Assembly: GCF_000003815.2 (NCBI RefSeq)
Contig: NC_049980.1
Span: forward strand, 22,519,249-22,583,248
DNA: 64,000 nt
Direction: 5' to 3'
DNA from: Branchiostoma floridae
Taxonomy: Eukaryota; Chordata; Leptocardii; Amphioxiformes; Branchiostomatidae
Positions 35,590-47,268 of the stretch are shown here, one piece after another; position 1 is the stretch's first letter; each line of letters opens with the position of its first letter. The notes under the pieces were generated by a model, which saw only the letters and a list, made by a program, of their open reading frames with translations, did no database searches and was not told the origin of the DNA. The position numbers and the translations under genes are program-made.

Positions 35590-38500
35590 TTAATGTCCCT
35601 GCTGCAGATCGTGCCACTTAGCTATTTGCCTCCGCGGGTTTTCGCACACCTCCTTCCAGTGCTCGAGGGTGGAGGGCGTCTTTGCCCGGCCGCCGAACGT
35701 CAGCCGCCCGATCTGGTCGTTCTTGGAGACCCGGTCGTGGTCCAGCACCTGGAGCTCCACCGTGATGTCCTCCAGACCCTCCGACGGGACGTCGAAGATG
35801 AAGGATTCGTTGAAGACCGGGTTGGCGGTGTGACGTTTGACGTGGGTCTTCTTCTTGGCCAACTTCTGGTCTCCTTGCAACAGGCACAGCTTCACGAAGG
35901 GGTCTAATGTAAAAAGGAAAACCAGAAAGTTGAAACAATATACACTGTTTTTCTATAGGTCTCCACCAAGTCTCAAAGGCCATGGGCGATTAAAAGCCAC
36001 TAAAAGCCACATGAGAATTGGGCAAGGAAGATGAAAAAGAATGAGTGTATGCCTTATAAGTTATAATTTACCTGCTCTACCTCCCCTCCTTAGTGCGTTT
36101 AACTAAGACAGGTGAAGATCTTCCACAATCCATATATTTTGATACTATCCGTTATCACATTTACCACAAACTATATAAGGACCAAACAGCATATTTGTCA
36201 AGTCTGTTTCATGTAGATTGTTGCAATTGTCACAGGGAGACACAGGGCCCGTAGCGTCTTACCAGCAGGTCCCATGAGGTTGTAGCCCGTCAGGTTCCTG
36301 GCCTTGAGGATGACGACAGACAGCCTGTTGGCGGCGGGCTGGTAGCACAGGGACACCAGAATCTCCCCCTTCCCAGAAGGCTTCTGCTGCTGCTGCAGAA
36401 GTAGACGACAGGCATTAAAAATTGAAGAGCGCCGAACTGACATAGTCATAGAGGCGTCTGGTAGATCCAGAGCTTATCAGGTTTTGACGTTGATGTATAT
36501 TACAGATGATGGAAGCGACAATTTAGAGATGATTCCATGGAGTGAATATGACCTTCGCAGATTGCAATGTGCATCACGTCATATGTGTCAGCTTGCTTTT
36601 TTTCCATTATGCACTGCTGTCCTAAGTTCACTTCAGAGGTCACAAGGTTGTTGATAGCGTCTAATGCAGCACCACCTCTAACCCCTCTTAGGACAAGATG
36701 CCATCAACTATAGCTATTACTGATACAGGCGTAGATCACTGTGCTCACGGAGCTACATATCACAGAAGACTGACATGCCCTTTGTCCGACTACTCAGGCT
36801 ACAAGCTAATGTGATGCAACTTCGTACGTGAGTCATCACGACTGATATGTTAGATTCTTTGGGGGGCATTATCCAGGGTGGTTTTACAGAAAATGCACCT
36901 TACCTTTGTCTGTTTTCCAACGATCTCGCCTGTCATGGTGACCTCTCCCTCAGTCATGTCGACCTTGGCCAGGGACATGGTGACCTCCCCGATGAGGTGA
37001 TCCCTCGAGAAGCGATCGAAGCTGAGGACGGAGAAGTGGAGCGAGATTCCCGGGAGCTGGCCGCGCTCCAGGCCGAAGAACGTGAACGTCTCCTCGAAGA
37101 CGGGGTTTCTCGTGCGGCGGAGGACTCGTGTCTTGACCTTGTGCTTCTTGTCCGGGAGGAGACACAGCTTGATGTAAGGATCTGCCGAGCCGCTCTGCGG
37201 GTCCCGGATGGGCAGGTCGTTAGCCTTGTGGATGGTGACTCTGAAGGCGCTCTTATGCATGTCGTAGCCGACGCTGAAGTTGAGGGTCCCGAGGGTTGAT
37301 GGCGGCGGGACGGTCTCCATCCTCTCCCGGATCTGATCCAGCTTGTTCTCCATCGCGTCCAGGCGCGGAGACCGCTGGTTCACCTCGTTCTCGATGCAGT
37401 AGTCGGTGCTGACCAGGCCGGGGTCGATGGACAGCGTGTCGCTGGACGACGTCTTGATGTAGGTTTTGGTCTGAGGAAGAGGCATGGAGAAGGACTGAGG
37501 TAGGATGGGTATGGCGGGAGAGACCGGCGACATCCTCTTGGACGGGTCGCTGATCGTGCTCCTCGGGGACGAGCTGTCCGTCCTCCGCCCGTTGTTGGGA
37601 AGGCTCTGGGACGAGGACGAGGATCCAAAAGAAGTCTCGCGGAGGAGCTTTCGGCGGTGACAGCGGCAGATGCAAACGGTGACGGACACGGCGATGGTCA
37701 GCACGACGCTGCACACCGTCCCGATGACCGCGGGGCCGGATACTGTGGAGGACAAGGGTCAACGTCAGAAACATCATATTTCCATAGAATATTAACAACT
37801 TACGACAAACTTGACATGATCACACCGTAATATCATTTTAAAGAAATGCAAAAGGAGTGTACCCAGTTCTACACGTCAGTGAAGAAAAAATATCCGAAAT
37901 AAAACAATATCATACTGAATATGCATTCATATGGCTCACACATGCAAACATGATGGTGACAATGACAAAACACATATGACCAGTGTGTCCTCCGGTGGAT
38001 CGAACCAATTCTAAACTCTCCTCTCTTTCTACATTGAACAAGCATTACAAGAAAGAAAATTACATTTCAACCATAAAGAGCCTTGACATTCGTAGGGCAA
38101 TCACACAACTCAGAATTAGCTGTCACAAATTAAATAAAGAAACCGGGAGATTCAAAAAAATCCCTATCGACCAGAGGGTTTGTCCATTCTGTCCAGAGTT
38201 AATTGAAGACGAATATCACTTTATGATTGTATGTCCCAAATATTCTGAAATACGCAATTCTCTATACAGAAGGTTGTCATTTTATACACAAGGATTTATC
38301 TCAATGGACCTGAAGTGCAAATTCAAATACATCATGACATGTGACAATCCCTGCATGGCAGATATAGGAAAATATATCAAAGAAGGTTTGGATATTAGAA
38401 ACTCCTCAACTGATTGTAAAATCTTCCAATGATTGTAAGAAGCTTATCCCACACTACAACTCCTGTATTAGTTAGTTAAGCTATAGAACTGTAGTTATGT

Positions 38501-41500
38501 AGATGCCATACTTTGTACCTCATACAATTGTTGTGCAATAAAGTTATCTTTATCTATCTATGGTTATATTTGTGGGTTGATAAAAATTCTCCTTCGTCTA
38601 TCTTACATAATTGGTTTTTATCAGTCTCATGCGAAAACACGCAAATCTGCTGAATTTTCATATCGTGCGCGCTTCGTTCGAACAACACGGCACGTATTGT
38701 AAGATTGGAAGTATTTCATAATTGGTTGATGGATTACGGTTCAGCGTAACAAACATCCAAGGCTGTCTGAATAAGCCGATGCCATTATTGGAGGGCGTAG
38801 CGTTATATGGCAGTCAGTGTGAACACAACATCCAACATGGTTTCGCATATTCCATGTCATCGTGTAGGAAAATTACACGACCTCCATTTTTTTCTGACAT
38901 AGTGCAGGAACGTAAGCAAAATACCCAAGGGCGGATTACATCAGTATGAATCAGTGACCCCCTTCTAATTTTAACAGGCTGATTATTTATTAATGACCTG
39001 TTGAAATCGTTTTCTACCCTGGCCAGTAAACTGTTCCGTACATGCCTTACACGACCGATGTTCTCAAAATGGGATAGGTTCAAGGTTCGTTCGTTCGTTC
39101 AGGCCCCGGTATGGGCACACACATCATCAGCAAGTTCCCTTGCTGCTGCATTCAGTAGCAGGGTATATTTCTACGGGCAGGGGTTGCTCGCCTTCCCCCT
39201 TTAACGAGGCACCTCCGCGAAAAAGGGACCACCATTTCACATCCCTTTTGATAGGTGGGTGCAGCCCCAACCGAGCTCGAGAGGCAGCCCCATCCAAGAT
39301 TTAACCGGAATCTTCCAGTTATCAACTAAATTGGAACCAGAGGATCAGCTGTAGCGACGCCTACGCTACAGGGACATCCCATAGGGTCAACGTGACGCGA
39401 CAAAAATCATTTGCTGTAGTGTACCTTTGACAAGCCCTTCAAATGTTTGCTTCAGCCCTTTACGAAGCATTACAGCATTGTTCGCCTTTGCAAGACCGAT
39501 TAGACATTTCTTTTAAAGATCTTCAAAGACTACCTCCTCTAAGATGAGATTTGTATATTTATCATTCCCCCTTATTTCCTCATGTTTCTCTGCTTTATCT
39601 TTGACTGCTACGTGACCTAAAACTCGATAAGCCAAACATGTTTTGTCGTTTTCCGCCCTTGGCATTGTAACAGCGAAAACTGGCACACACTGAGTGGGCC
39701 TCTGATGATGACTAAGACGATTGCATTTCAAAGATAAACGAAGTGAATCTTGTAGGCAGCAGATGACTGATAAGGAGGTTGCCAGTCATAGATAAGTGAC
39801 AAAGAGATCGCATTTTTTACATGACTGACAAGACTTATTGCGCTTCAAAGATAAGTGACAAGGAGTTTGAATTCCCAGATGTCTGATAAGAATCGTATAT
39901 TTTAAAGATGGCTGAGAGTCACGCAGTTCGTAAATGACCTATCAGCAACCAACAATTCATAGATAACTGACAAGAAGTTCACCTTCAATAAGAAACGTGC
40001 CTTCTAGGATTGACATTGCGTTTTTCAGATGATTATCGAGAAATTAGCCTTTCATGGCTGATTAGACAGAAGCTTGTAGTCCATAGATGACTGGATAGAA
40101 TCCTGCATTTCTAAAAAGGTAAGCGCCCACTCGTGACTGATTTATCGGCTCTTCATACAGTTTGTGCGGCACTTCAAAAGGCGCACACATGACTTTATAC
40201 AGACTTTGCAGAGTGATACAGGCATGTCGGATATTGCGCTTTCTGATCATTTCACAGCCATCAAGGGTCATTAAAGATGGTTTGCGGCCATTGACTGTAA
40301 GTCTTTAGCTCGTGAACTTTAGGTTCGACACATTCATAGAAAATATACCATCTTGCAGGGGTAAAGGTACAGCCATGTGAAAAGTAAAGCGGTCATTCTC
40401 AACAGAAGTGAAACATGATGCCTCCTCAAGTAGCTAGTGGTACTACGTCTCGGGGGTTGGCTAAGCACACCAGGTCACCTCTGCTCTTCTCGATAAGTGT
40501 TGGTTCTGTTGTTGACACGAAAGGTCGAGTAAAAAATTAGTATAAAAGAAATAAATGTAGTGTCACCACAACGAATTTCCCACATAACACAACATAAGAC
40601 AAGGGTTGCATTAGATGTTAGATTGGGTTGTAGATGCGTCTGTCTCCAGAACGTTCTGTGGTATATAAACCTTAAAACATTAGTTTTCTTCTTCTTTTTC
40701 GGTACCCTCGAACCACCCCTACCAGGGCACGGGTATCACTGAGGGGAACGTTTTTAACTGTACAAAAATGAAATTAAACTGATCCAGAATCTGCCGTTAT
40801 TTCACCACCCGCTAATTTTCATGCCGTGACTTAATTTTACCACTCGGTGTGGTGCAATCAGTAGTACCATAGATTTAGATTCTAAATCCTGACGTGTATT
40901 CCCAGCTTGTCACAAGAAGAAATCACAAGCACAAGTAGCTACCTCAACAGACAGAAGCTTCCACAAAACGCCACGAGAAAGGCAAGAAGGCAGCAGCGTC
41001 GTTTCGCTGAACAGTATTTAATGGTATTCAGAGAGAGCGGGGAGTAATACGTTTACTTGTCGTGTTATTAGATTAATCAGCATGTGACTGTCAGACGTTT
41101 GATTCAACAAGCCGTCTGGAGTCCCAATCAGCGGAGATACATTCTCCCCACAACCCGGCGTGACTACAAATGCATTCGTTATCAACTTCTGTAATAAAAC
41201 GTCTGCTAGAGGTGCTGCAATATGTCGCCATATGTCACACAATTCTGTCTCCTGTAGCTGCCTTTAATACAGACGATTTATCGGCCTATTGCAGAGACTT
41301 CTGCTGAAGGCCACTGTCATTCGTAGCCGTATGCCAGAAAACTTGTTTTTCTCCAGTTCCGCTTTAAGCTATTTTCTTTCATCCTTCATGACTTACTTTG
41401 AGGTTCGACGTTTGAGACACTACTCACCCTTGGCACGAAGCGTTTCTTTTCTAAAGTCAATAACTCAAACTCAAACTCAATAAATGACACAAGCGCCATT

Positions 41501-44500
41501 AAACAGAGAGCAATCCCTGATAGAAAGTATTACGTAGATGTGCGTGTGGGCGATGCCGGCGTGCAGGACGTGACCAAAATCAACCCATGGGTGCACTTCC
41601 CACCCAACGGCTGTGATATCATCGGAGCAGAACGGAATTCTAACATCCTAGCCTGATGAGGACGTGGCTAGCGGCAAGTAGGGAAAATGATACCCGTTAT
41701 GATAATGGCTGAACGGCTATTACATGATTGCAGTAACGGTAGACAGGCGACAGTTAGGTCAGGGGTTAAGAACAAGTCTTCGATCTGCAGGAATGAAGAT
41801 TTTGGCCTTTTAAAGCAAGTGTGGGTGGTAACTAAGCTAAAGTTTATCACAATTTTCTTTTCTTTTGGTTTCCCCTTGCATATCATCGTTGGTCATTTCA
41901 AAACGTTTAAATGACTTGAATATAAGCTTCCTCGTTCATACAACACGACAACCGCCAATGGTGCGCCTATAGATCAGTGTTCCAGAGAGAGCCGCCTCAG
42001 TCTGGTCCCAAGAAATGCTTGATTTTTCCAAGAAATGCTTGATCTAATCGCTTCCCTCCCAGACCCCGCCCATGTAGTATTGTTGAGTTGTTCGGAACGG
42101 CAGCTAACATCGGCAGTAACCCATAGTTCAAAGCCGGGTTAACGATAATCCAAAGTTCCTTCCCTTTGATAAAGACTGTTGCCGTTGACCCCACCACTCT
42201 TTAATTATATCTTCCATTGCTGCTCCATCCCCAGCTTATGAAAAAGCGGCTCTTAATTTGTTTCTGACAAATTGCCAAACTAGTAATACCCCCGCACACC
42301 GACTGAGATGATAACGTTTCCCATTAAAGTTGAGAAACAGACTGCTGAGAGGAGATAAAAGGAACACAAATCAGCCGACTTTTGCCGGGATTAGTGAGTG
42401 GGCGAAATGGGAGGACTGACCAAACCAGGGGAGGATACGCGTGGTCGGGAAAATGCAAAATTCGGCAGGAAAGGCGACAAGGTTTGATTGTCAGGGACAA
42501 AGAGAAGATGGGGTCATGAGATTTATGAAGAAAGAGTAACATTCCATTTGGAGGCGGTAATTTTATTATTAAGAACAGTTTGGGAGGGAGAGGTGCAATT
42601 CTTCAAATATGATGTGTTCAAATTGCAATCGCAAATATGACAGAATTGATAGCGGACAAATTGTTGACAGATGGATGCCTTTACTTCCTTGTAATGACGA
42701 GGATCGGAAGGATGTACCCGTAGAAACCTCACAGTTGAGCTCCTGGTTCCCATTAGTTGGTAACTACTAAACTAGGAGACGCAGGTTCAATCCTGGGTAG
42801 GGCATGATCTCGGTCTTTCGGAAGGGGGTCTCGTGTCCGTAGACGTGTCTCGAGCACGTAAAAGGAGGAGGGCTAGCAGCCTCTCTCTGTAAAAATATAC
42901 CCTGCTACTTGGCATTTCAAGTATCCGAGTGAACGAATGTCGAGGACACTTCACAGCATGTCTGTTACGTCACCATGGAATTTGTTTCCTCTGAATACGA
43001 AATATGTGGTGATAACTATGGAAGTAAGCAGTTTCATAATTTCGTCAACCTCTCGTTTTATTCGGCGATTTAGTATTTGTCATCTAGCAATCTTCTTGTA
43101 ACAATGGCCAAAGTCTCCGTTATAGGGTGTTTGTGAATAGTGACACAACGTGTCTTCGATAAGGATGGAAGTAATTTCTTGGACCAGGTGCTTTGAAGTG
43201 TTCACATTATAACTGGTGTTACCCACTAACCACCCAACAGATCTGCTAGTGCTCGAGACGTGTTGTAACGTACTATGGGTCGCAGTGGTGTGCCTGGTTT
43301 GTGGATCTATGGTGTGCAGTACATTCTGTGTATGTTCTCAGCAGTGGTATATAGGTGTTTATATTGTTCGTCTGTAATCTTATTCTTTCCCTTGAGGTTT
43401 GATCACAGATAACCCATAAATGTGTCTACAGAATGGTGAGCTCTTGGCTGGGAACGAGACAGTTGGACTGCTGCCTCTAACGTGATGAGGACATCGATGC
43501 AGTGACGCAGATGGTTACCATAACAACGGGATTCGTTCCTGCGTTATTCGCAGTAATTAGATTATTGCCCCCAGCGCTACACCCTGCTGTTTATCATCAT
43601 CTGCCGATGCCAGGTGGCACTTTCAATGCGACGTCCCTTCAAATAGGGCACAGGAAACGAGGCCGGGACCGCATCTGGTTTGACGTCATTAAATCGTATG
43701 TCTGTCGAAGTGAACAAACAGCTAAATCACGCGGCAAGCCCGACCTACTTTTTATGACCTTCGATTCTGAAGGCTCGGGAGAACGTCATCTTTTGAGGGG
43801 GAAGAGAAATAAAAGTCCAATCTTCAGTTTGCACATGACTTCTCCCGAAATGGATTCATTGATCTTGAATAACGCCAATCTAGAAGTAAAATATTTCCAA
43901 AAGTGTCAATCTTAAGCTTAGGTACGTTGAAAATACGTACCGATATCGTATTAGTCACAGCATTAAATGGTAAATGCAATGTGAATTCTTTTCCAGAAGC
44001 CTTTGCTCCATAAAAGAAACTATATTTTAGGTACGATTACATTCAAGATAACTAACAACCGCTTTCGAAAGAACGGGGGATTTGTACCGAAATGCGTCAG
44101 GCTTTCGTTCGTAAGGCCTGAGCATTAGCGGCCTAAAAGTAGGTGCCGATCGTCTTTGCTCATACTGCCAAATTATAGGCAATGGATCATCATTGGCGAA
44201 TAACGGCGATCTCCTACACGGGGGATTTTTTTCGAAATTTTTCTCACTTAAAGTTGGACGTTTTTAAACGTATGCGGCGTTAAAAAAGGTGCCGATCGTT
44301 TGTGACACAGGTGGGGTAACGCGCGCGTAGATTGGAACGAGGAAGGAATTGGACAGCCAAATGATGGATGGGCGTGCAAACTACGACCGGGATCGTAAAC
44401 TACATGAGACTGGCAGGAGATAAGCTGGGGCAATCGGACATAGATGACCCCTACAGGACTCTCCAAAAAGATTGCTGTACCACCGGTCTTCTCGTCGTGC

Positions 44501-47268
44501 CTGTGAGACCGCCATTATGTATGGAGTTTATTCAGGTCACACTGGCGACAGCCTTGGTGCTGAAATCTCGGGTGTTATTAACCCTGTCGAAGATCGATTG
44601 ATTTGAGCCCTTTTTTACGCAAAAGAAGCACGTTCCATTTGTGAGTTTGTTTTGACTACATTCTGTACACGTAGCTGTGGTATCGGAAAGATGTCCACAT
44701 TTAGAAGTCCTGACTGTGGTCTCCACACCCACAACCATCCGAGGCAGGAAAGACATTGCCACTAATGTTTCCAGGATGGCCATTGCCTACGCATATCCAT
44801 GAAACCTGCCGAACATGATATAAAGAGGCAGCCTTATATGGAGAAGTCCATTTTCAAGCCTTCCTTGTCGTTCTATTTTCGTCAACACGAATGGGAAGAG
44901 AGATATATCTATCTCACATCTAATGGCTTCTTTGATAAGAACAGTGCCTCCCTTGCCCTAACTTCTGGTCTAATTTCCGGCCGAGCGCTCGCGGCTCACC
45001 GTATAGTGATGATGTATGATTTTAAGAGCATCGCTAAATTCACCTCCTGCTCAGATCTTGAATGGTTCATTAACTGGCGCAGGCTCGGTGCAAATTTCCG
45101 ACCGACTCCTTCGCCTTGGCGGCGAACTGCAGAGTAGTCTACGGAAAATTGATGTCATTGAAGGTCACCGGGGAACAATATTGATGCCCTTGATAATGGA
45201 ATGAAACCAGTAGACGGTGCACTGTAACTAGTGTAAGGCAAAAGAAGGGGTAAACATCCGGTGTTTTATTGGCGCGATTGATTGCGGCTTTTAGAGGACA
45301 CGGATCCTACTAGGGAAGCGGGTTCGTTACTCTGATGGGGCCGCCATATTACTTCACTTGAACGATAGCCTGACGTGGATTTGACGTCAGAGCCTCAATC
45401 TGAATTCTGTGGGGAGGTTGGCTGAGAACGTGCCCAGACTGCTGAGCGGGACCGTAGGTGGAAGAAAGGGCTTTCTCTGCATCTGCAGGGAGGCACACGA
45501 ATTTCCACGATGATTAAACTCTACGGAATAAAAAGGTATCCAAGAGCGACTTCAAAGGATGATGCATGCAGCCAATAAAGATAGGAAAGGTGTAATATCC
45601 CCGTTATCGTCTTCAAAAAAGCTGGTAAATTACATACTGTTCACTAGCGGGCAACAGAAAGATTAGATCAGAGCAGAGTTGCGTAAGACCAGGAGGGACC
45701 TGATGAGCAATGTTTCATTCTCATTAGCGACGTGTTACGCACATCCTTCTCGGATACGCTAATGACACCACTAACACCAACTCTCATTCATCTATTAGGG
45801 GAGAAATGACTGCTTACTCATATACATTAGACTCCAAGTCCACCCCCCCCCCCAAGTCCTCCCCATCCAGAGGCCACCCCATTTTTAAGGTATCAACATG
45901 AATGTCGATGGATTACAGATATCCACACTACATGCTGCACTGATCTCCGGCTTCATCGATGCACCAAGGTCATTTGTATTCAGGCGGTTTGCAGAAGATC
46001 CGGGGGCAGATTAATTCTACTCTGACTGAATACTAGATTCTACAGAGCCGATTTTAAAATAGGCTCGTTGTGATTTGATCTAAGCTTTTGCTGAAGAGCA
46101 GATTTTTTTAAATCTTGAATAATAAACAAATTTCAATATAAAAAATAGACTGAAAGGAAGGGGATTTTTCAATTTCATTTGATGCCATGTAAATTAAGTT
46201 TGTTCCGGCTTATTTACATTTCCAAGAAAGCTGAATTGACATCTCCGGTTTCCTCCTTTTGAGTCAGCAGACGGGCTGTTCTAAGGCTGTTCTTACAAAC
46301 AGAGTGAAAGCTAAACAGCCAGGTACTACAGGGACATGTCAGTCGATACGGGAAATGTTATATGGCACCATTGTCATGGGACCCACGGCAGATAGGAATG
46401 GCCATTTTAGAAACAAATAAAACGGACATGTGGATACTCAATACCCAAATGAAATTTGGCCAGCTGGGGGATAGATTATTTCTCGTAATCCGATGAATCT
46501 CACTAAGCTATAAATACCAGGGAAAGTGCAGCTGACCACATGACTCTAACATGATCAAATACATAGCCTCTCCAGAAATATCGATTCCATTGGGCGTCAT
46601 AAACGCGTGGTTGTATCCGTGTACCAGATCGAGTTAGTGGCAACTCAGCGTTAACTTAAGAGATAGTTTGATCAATCTAACCTGCAGGCAAAACCCAGAA
46701 TATTGCCTACTGAGGAAAATCATAGAAAGAAGCGGCGCTGACAAAGCTATATATAGTCTGTCAGCTTGATGTGATGTTGAATAACTGACTAGAATCACAA
46801 GAATGAATGACACCACCACAAACATGCTAGGACAGTCCGTTGAAACCCATTTTTCTCCGATAACAGCGAGTATGTACACTTCAGTAACCCATGTCATGGT
46901 CTTGTATGCATTCCGAGAACCCAAATCTGCCGTTAATCCTGAACAGCCTCTCCGAATGGGACAGAAACCATCAGTCGGCGCCATTGCCTCCCCCGCAGGC
47001 GCGCGGTGCGCGGTGAGTCTCCTCCGGGACCCGGTCCTGCATATTTCATCATGTTCACATACCTGATCCCGAGTCCGTCAAGCCGACCTTCGGGAACCCT
47101 TAACATAAGCGCACACTGTAGACTACTAGTCCACGAAACAACGACACAGGACACACAGATGATACACTAAAGAAACTAGCAATGGAACCTTGTTGAAAAC
47201 ACAGATGGAATCTTACATGTGGGTTTCGCACACTTACTTGATTCAGATGCTTCTCCGTGTTGTCCCAT
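35590..47268 (-). CDS. Synaptotagmin of the Syt4/Syt11 type (437 aa)
   Basis: Four coding exons: 47268-47238, 37742-36904, 36392-36263 and 35903-35590; the phases give 438 codons including the stop. Exon 1 encodes a short lumenal N-terminus ([10 protein letters not shown]). Residues 15-36 form the single membrane span, followed by cysteines 34, 36 and 38 (possible palmitoylation). A Ser/Pro-rich linker leads to C2A (about 162-285) and C2B (about 295-425), and the WHxL motif is at 430-433. Segments [22 protein letters not shown] and [17 protein letters not shown] mirror Syt4/Syt11. Serine at 251 replaces the Syt1 D230 ligand, as in vertebrate Syt4/11; H259 falls at the D238 position and N328 at the D303 position. 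The likely role is calcium-modulated vesicle traffic in neurons or secretory cells. The first exon is inferred from ATG, donor and phase only. Confidence 0.9.
36393..36403 (-). promoter_or_regulatory. NAGNAG-type tandem splice acceptor before synaptotagmin exon 3
   Basis: On the minus strand the acceptor region reads TTCTGCAGCAGCAGCAGAAG. Four successive CAG triplets could each serve as 3' splice site, giving zero to three glutamines in the C2A-C2B linker with no frame change. The first CAG, after the pyrimidine-rich tract, was chosen for the model. Confidence 0.6.
37983..38570 (+). mobile_element. 3' remnant of a second LINE in synaptotagmin intron 1
   Basis: A plus-strand frame (37983-38432) contains [15 protein letters not shown] and a Cys/His cluster ([19 protein letters not shown]) typical of the C-terminal end of LINE ORF2 proteins. 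It is followed by an AATAAAG and a short ATCT-repeat tail near 38540-38570. The endonuclease and reverse-transcriptase domains are missing, so the copy is dead. Confidence 0.8.
39704..40113. repeat. Decayed minisatellite, about 14 units of about 28-30 bp
   Basis: Degenerate units follow the pattern AGATGACTGACAAG followed by a variable part ending GCATTTCA. Examples start at 39752, 39850, 39878, 39961 and 40085. Unit identity is low, so the array is old. It lies within the large first intron of the synaptotagmin gene. Confidence 0.65.
42736..42915 (+). mobile_element. Probable tRNA-derived SINE
   Basis: An A-box-like TTAGTTGGTAAC and a perfect B-box-like GGTTCAATCC (42784-42793) are spaced as in tRNA genes, but the acceptor stem does not pair. 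Downstream tail blocks include GAGCACGTAAAAGGAGG and CTCTGTAAAAATATACCCTG. A related tail recurs at about 50460-50495. Confidence 0.5.

Larger units (their letters stand above)
38571..47237 (-). other. Remainder of synaptotagmin intron 1
   Basis: About 8.7 kb of non-coding DNA. It contains a decayed 28-bp minisatellite (39704-40113), a tRNA-SINE-like element (about 42736-42915), a C-homopolymer near 45843, and otherwise unique sequence. Several open frames of 60-140 codons occur but none has protein-like character or splice support. Confidence 0.55.

Noticed and set aside
36847-37299. 150-codon plus-strand frame opposite synaptotagmin C2A
   Set aside because: Antisense shadow of a GC-rich coding exon; the minus strand carries an unmistakable C2 domain.
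42736-42805. A possible tRNA gene
   Set aside because: A and B boxes are present, but the acceptor stem does not pair and the sequence continues into a SINE-type tail.
44544-44564. RE1-like sequence on the minus strand in synaptotagmin intron 1
   Set aside because: TTCAGCACCA and a terminal CGCC are present, but the essential centre reads GGCTGT instead of GGACAG, so it is probably chance.
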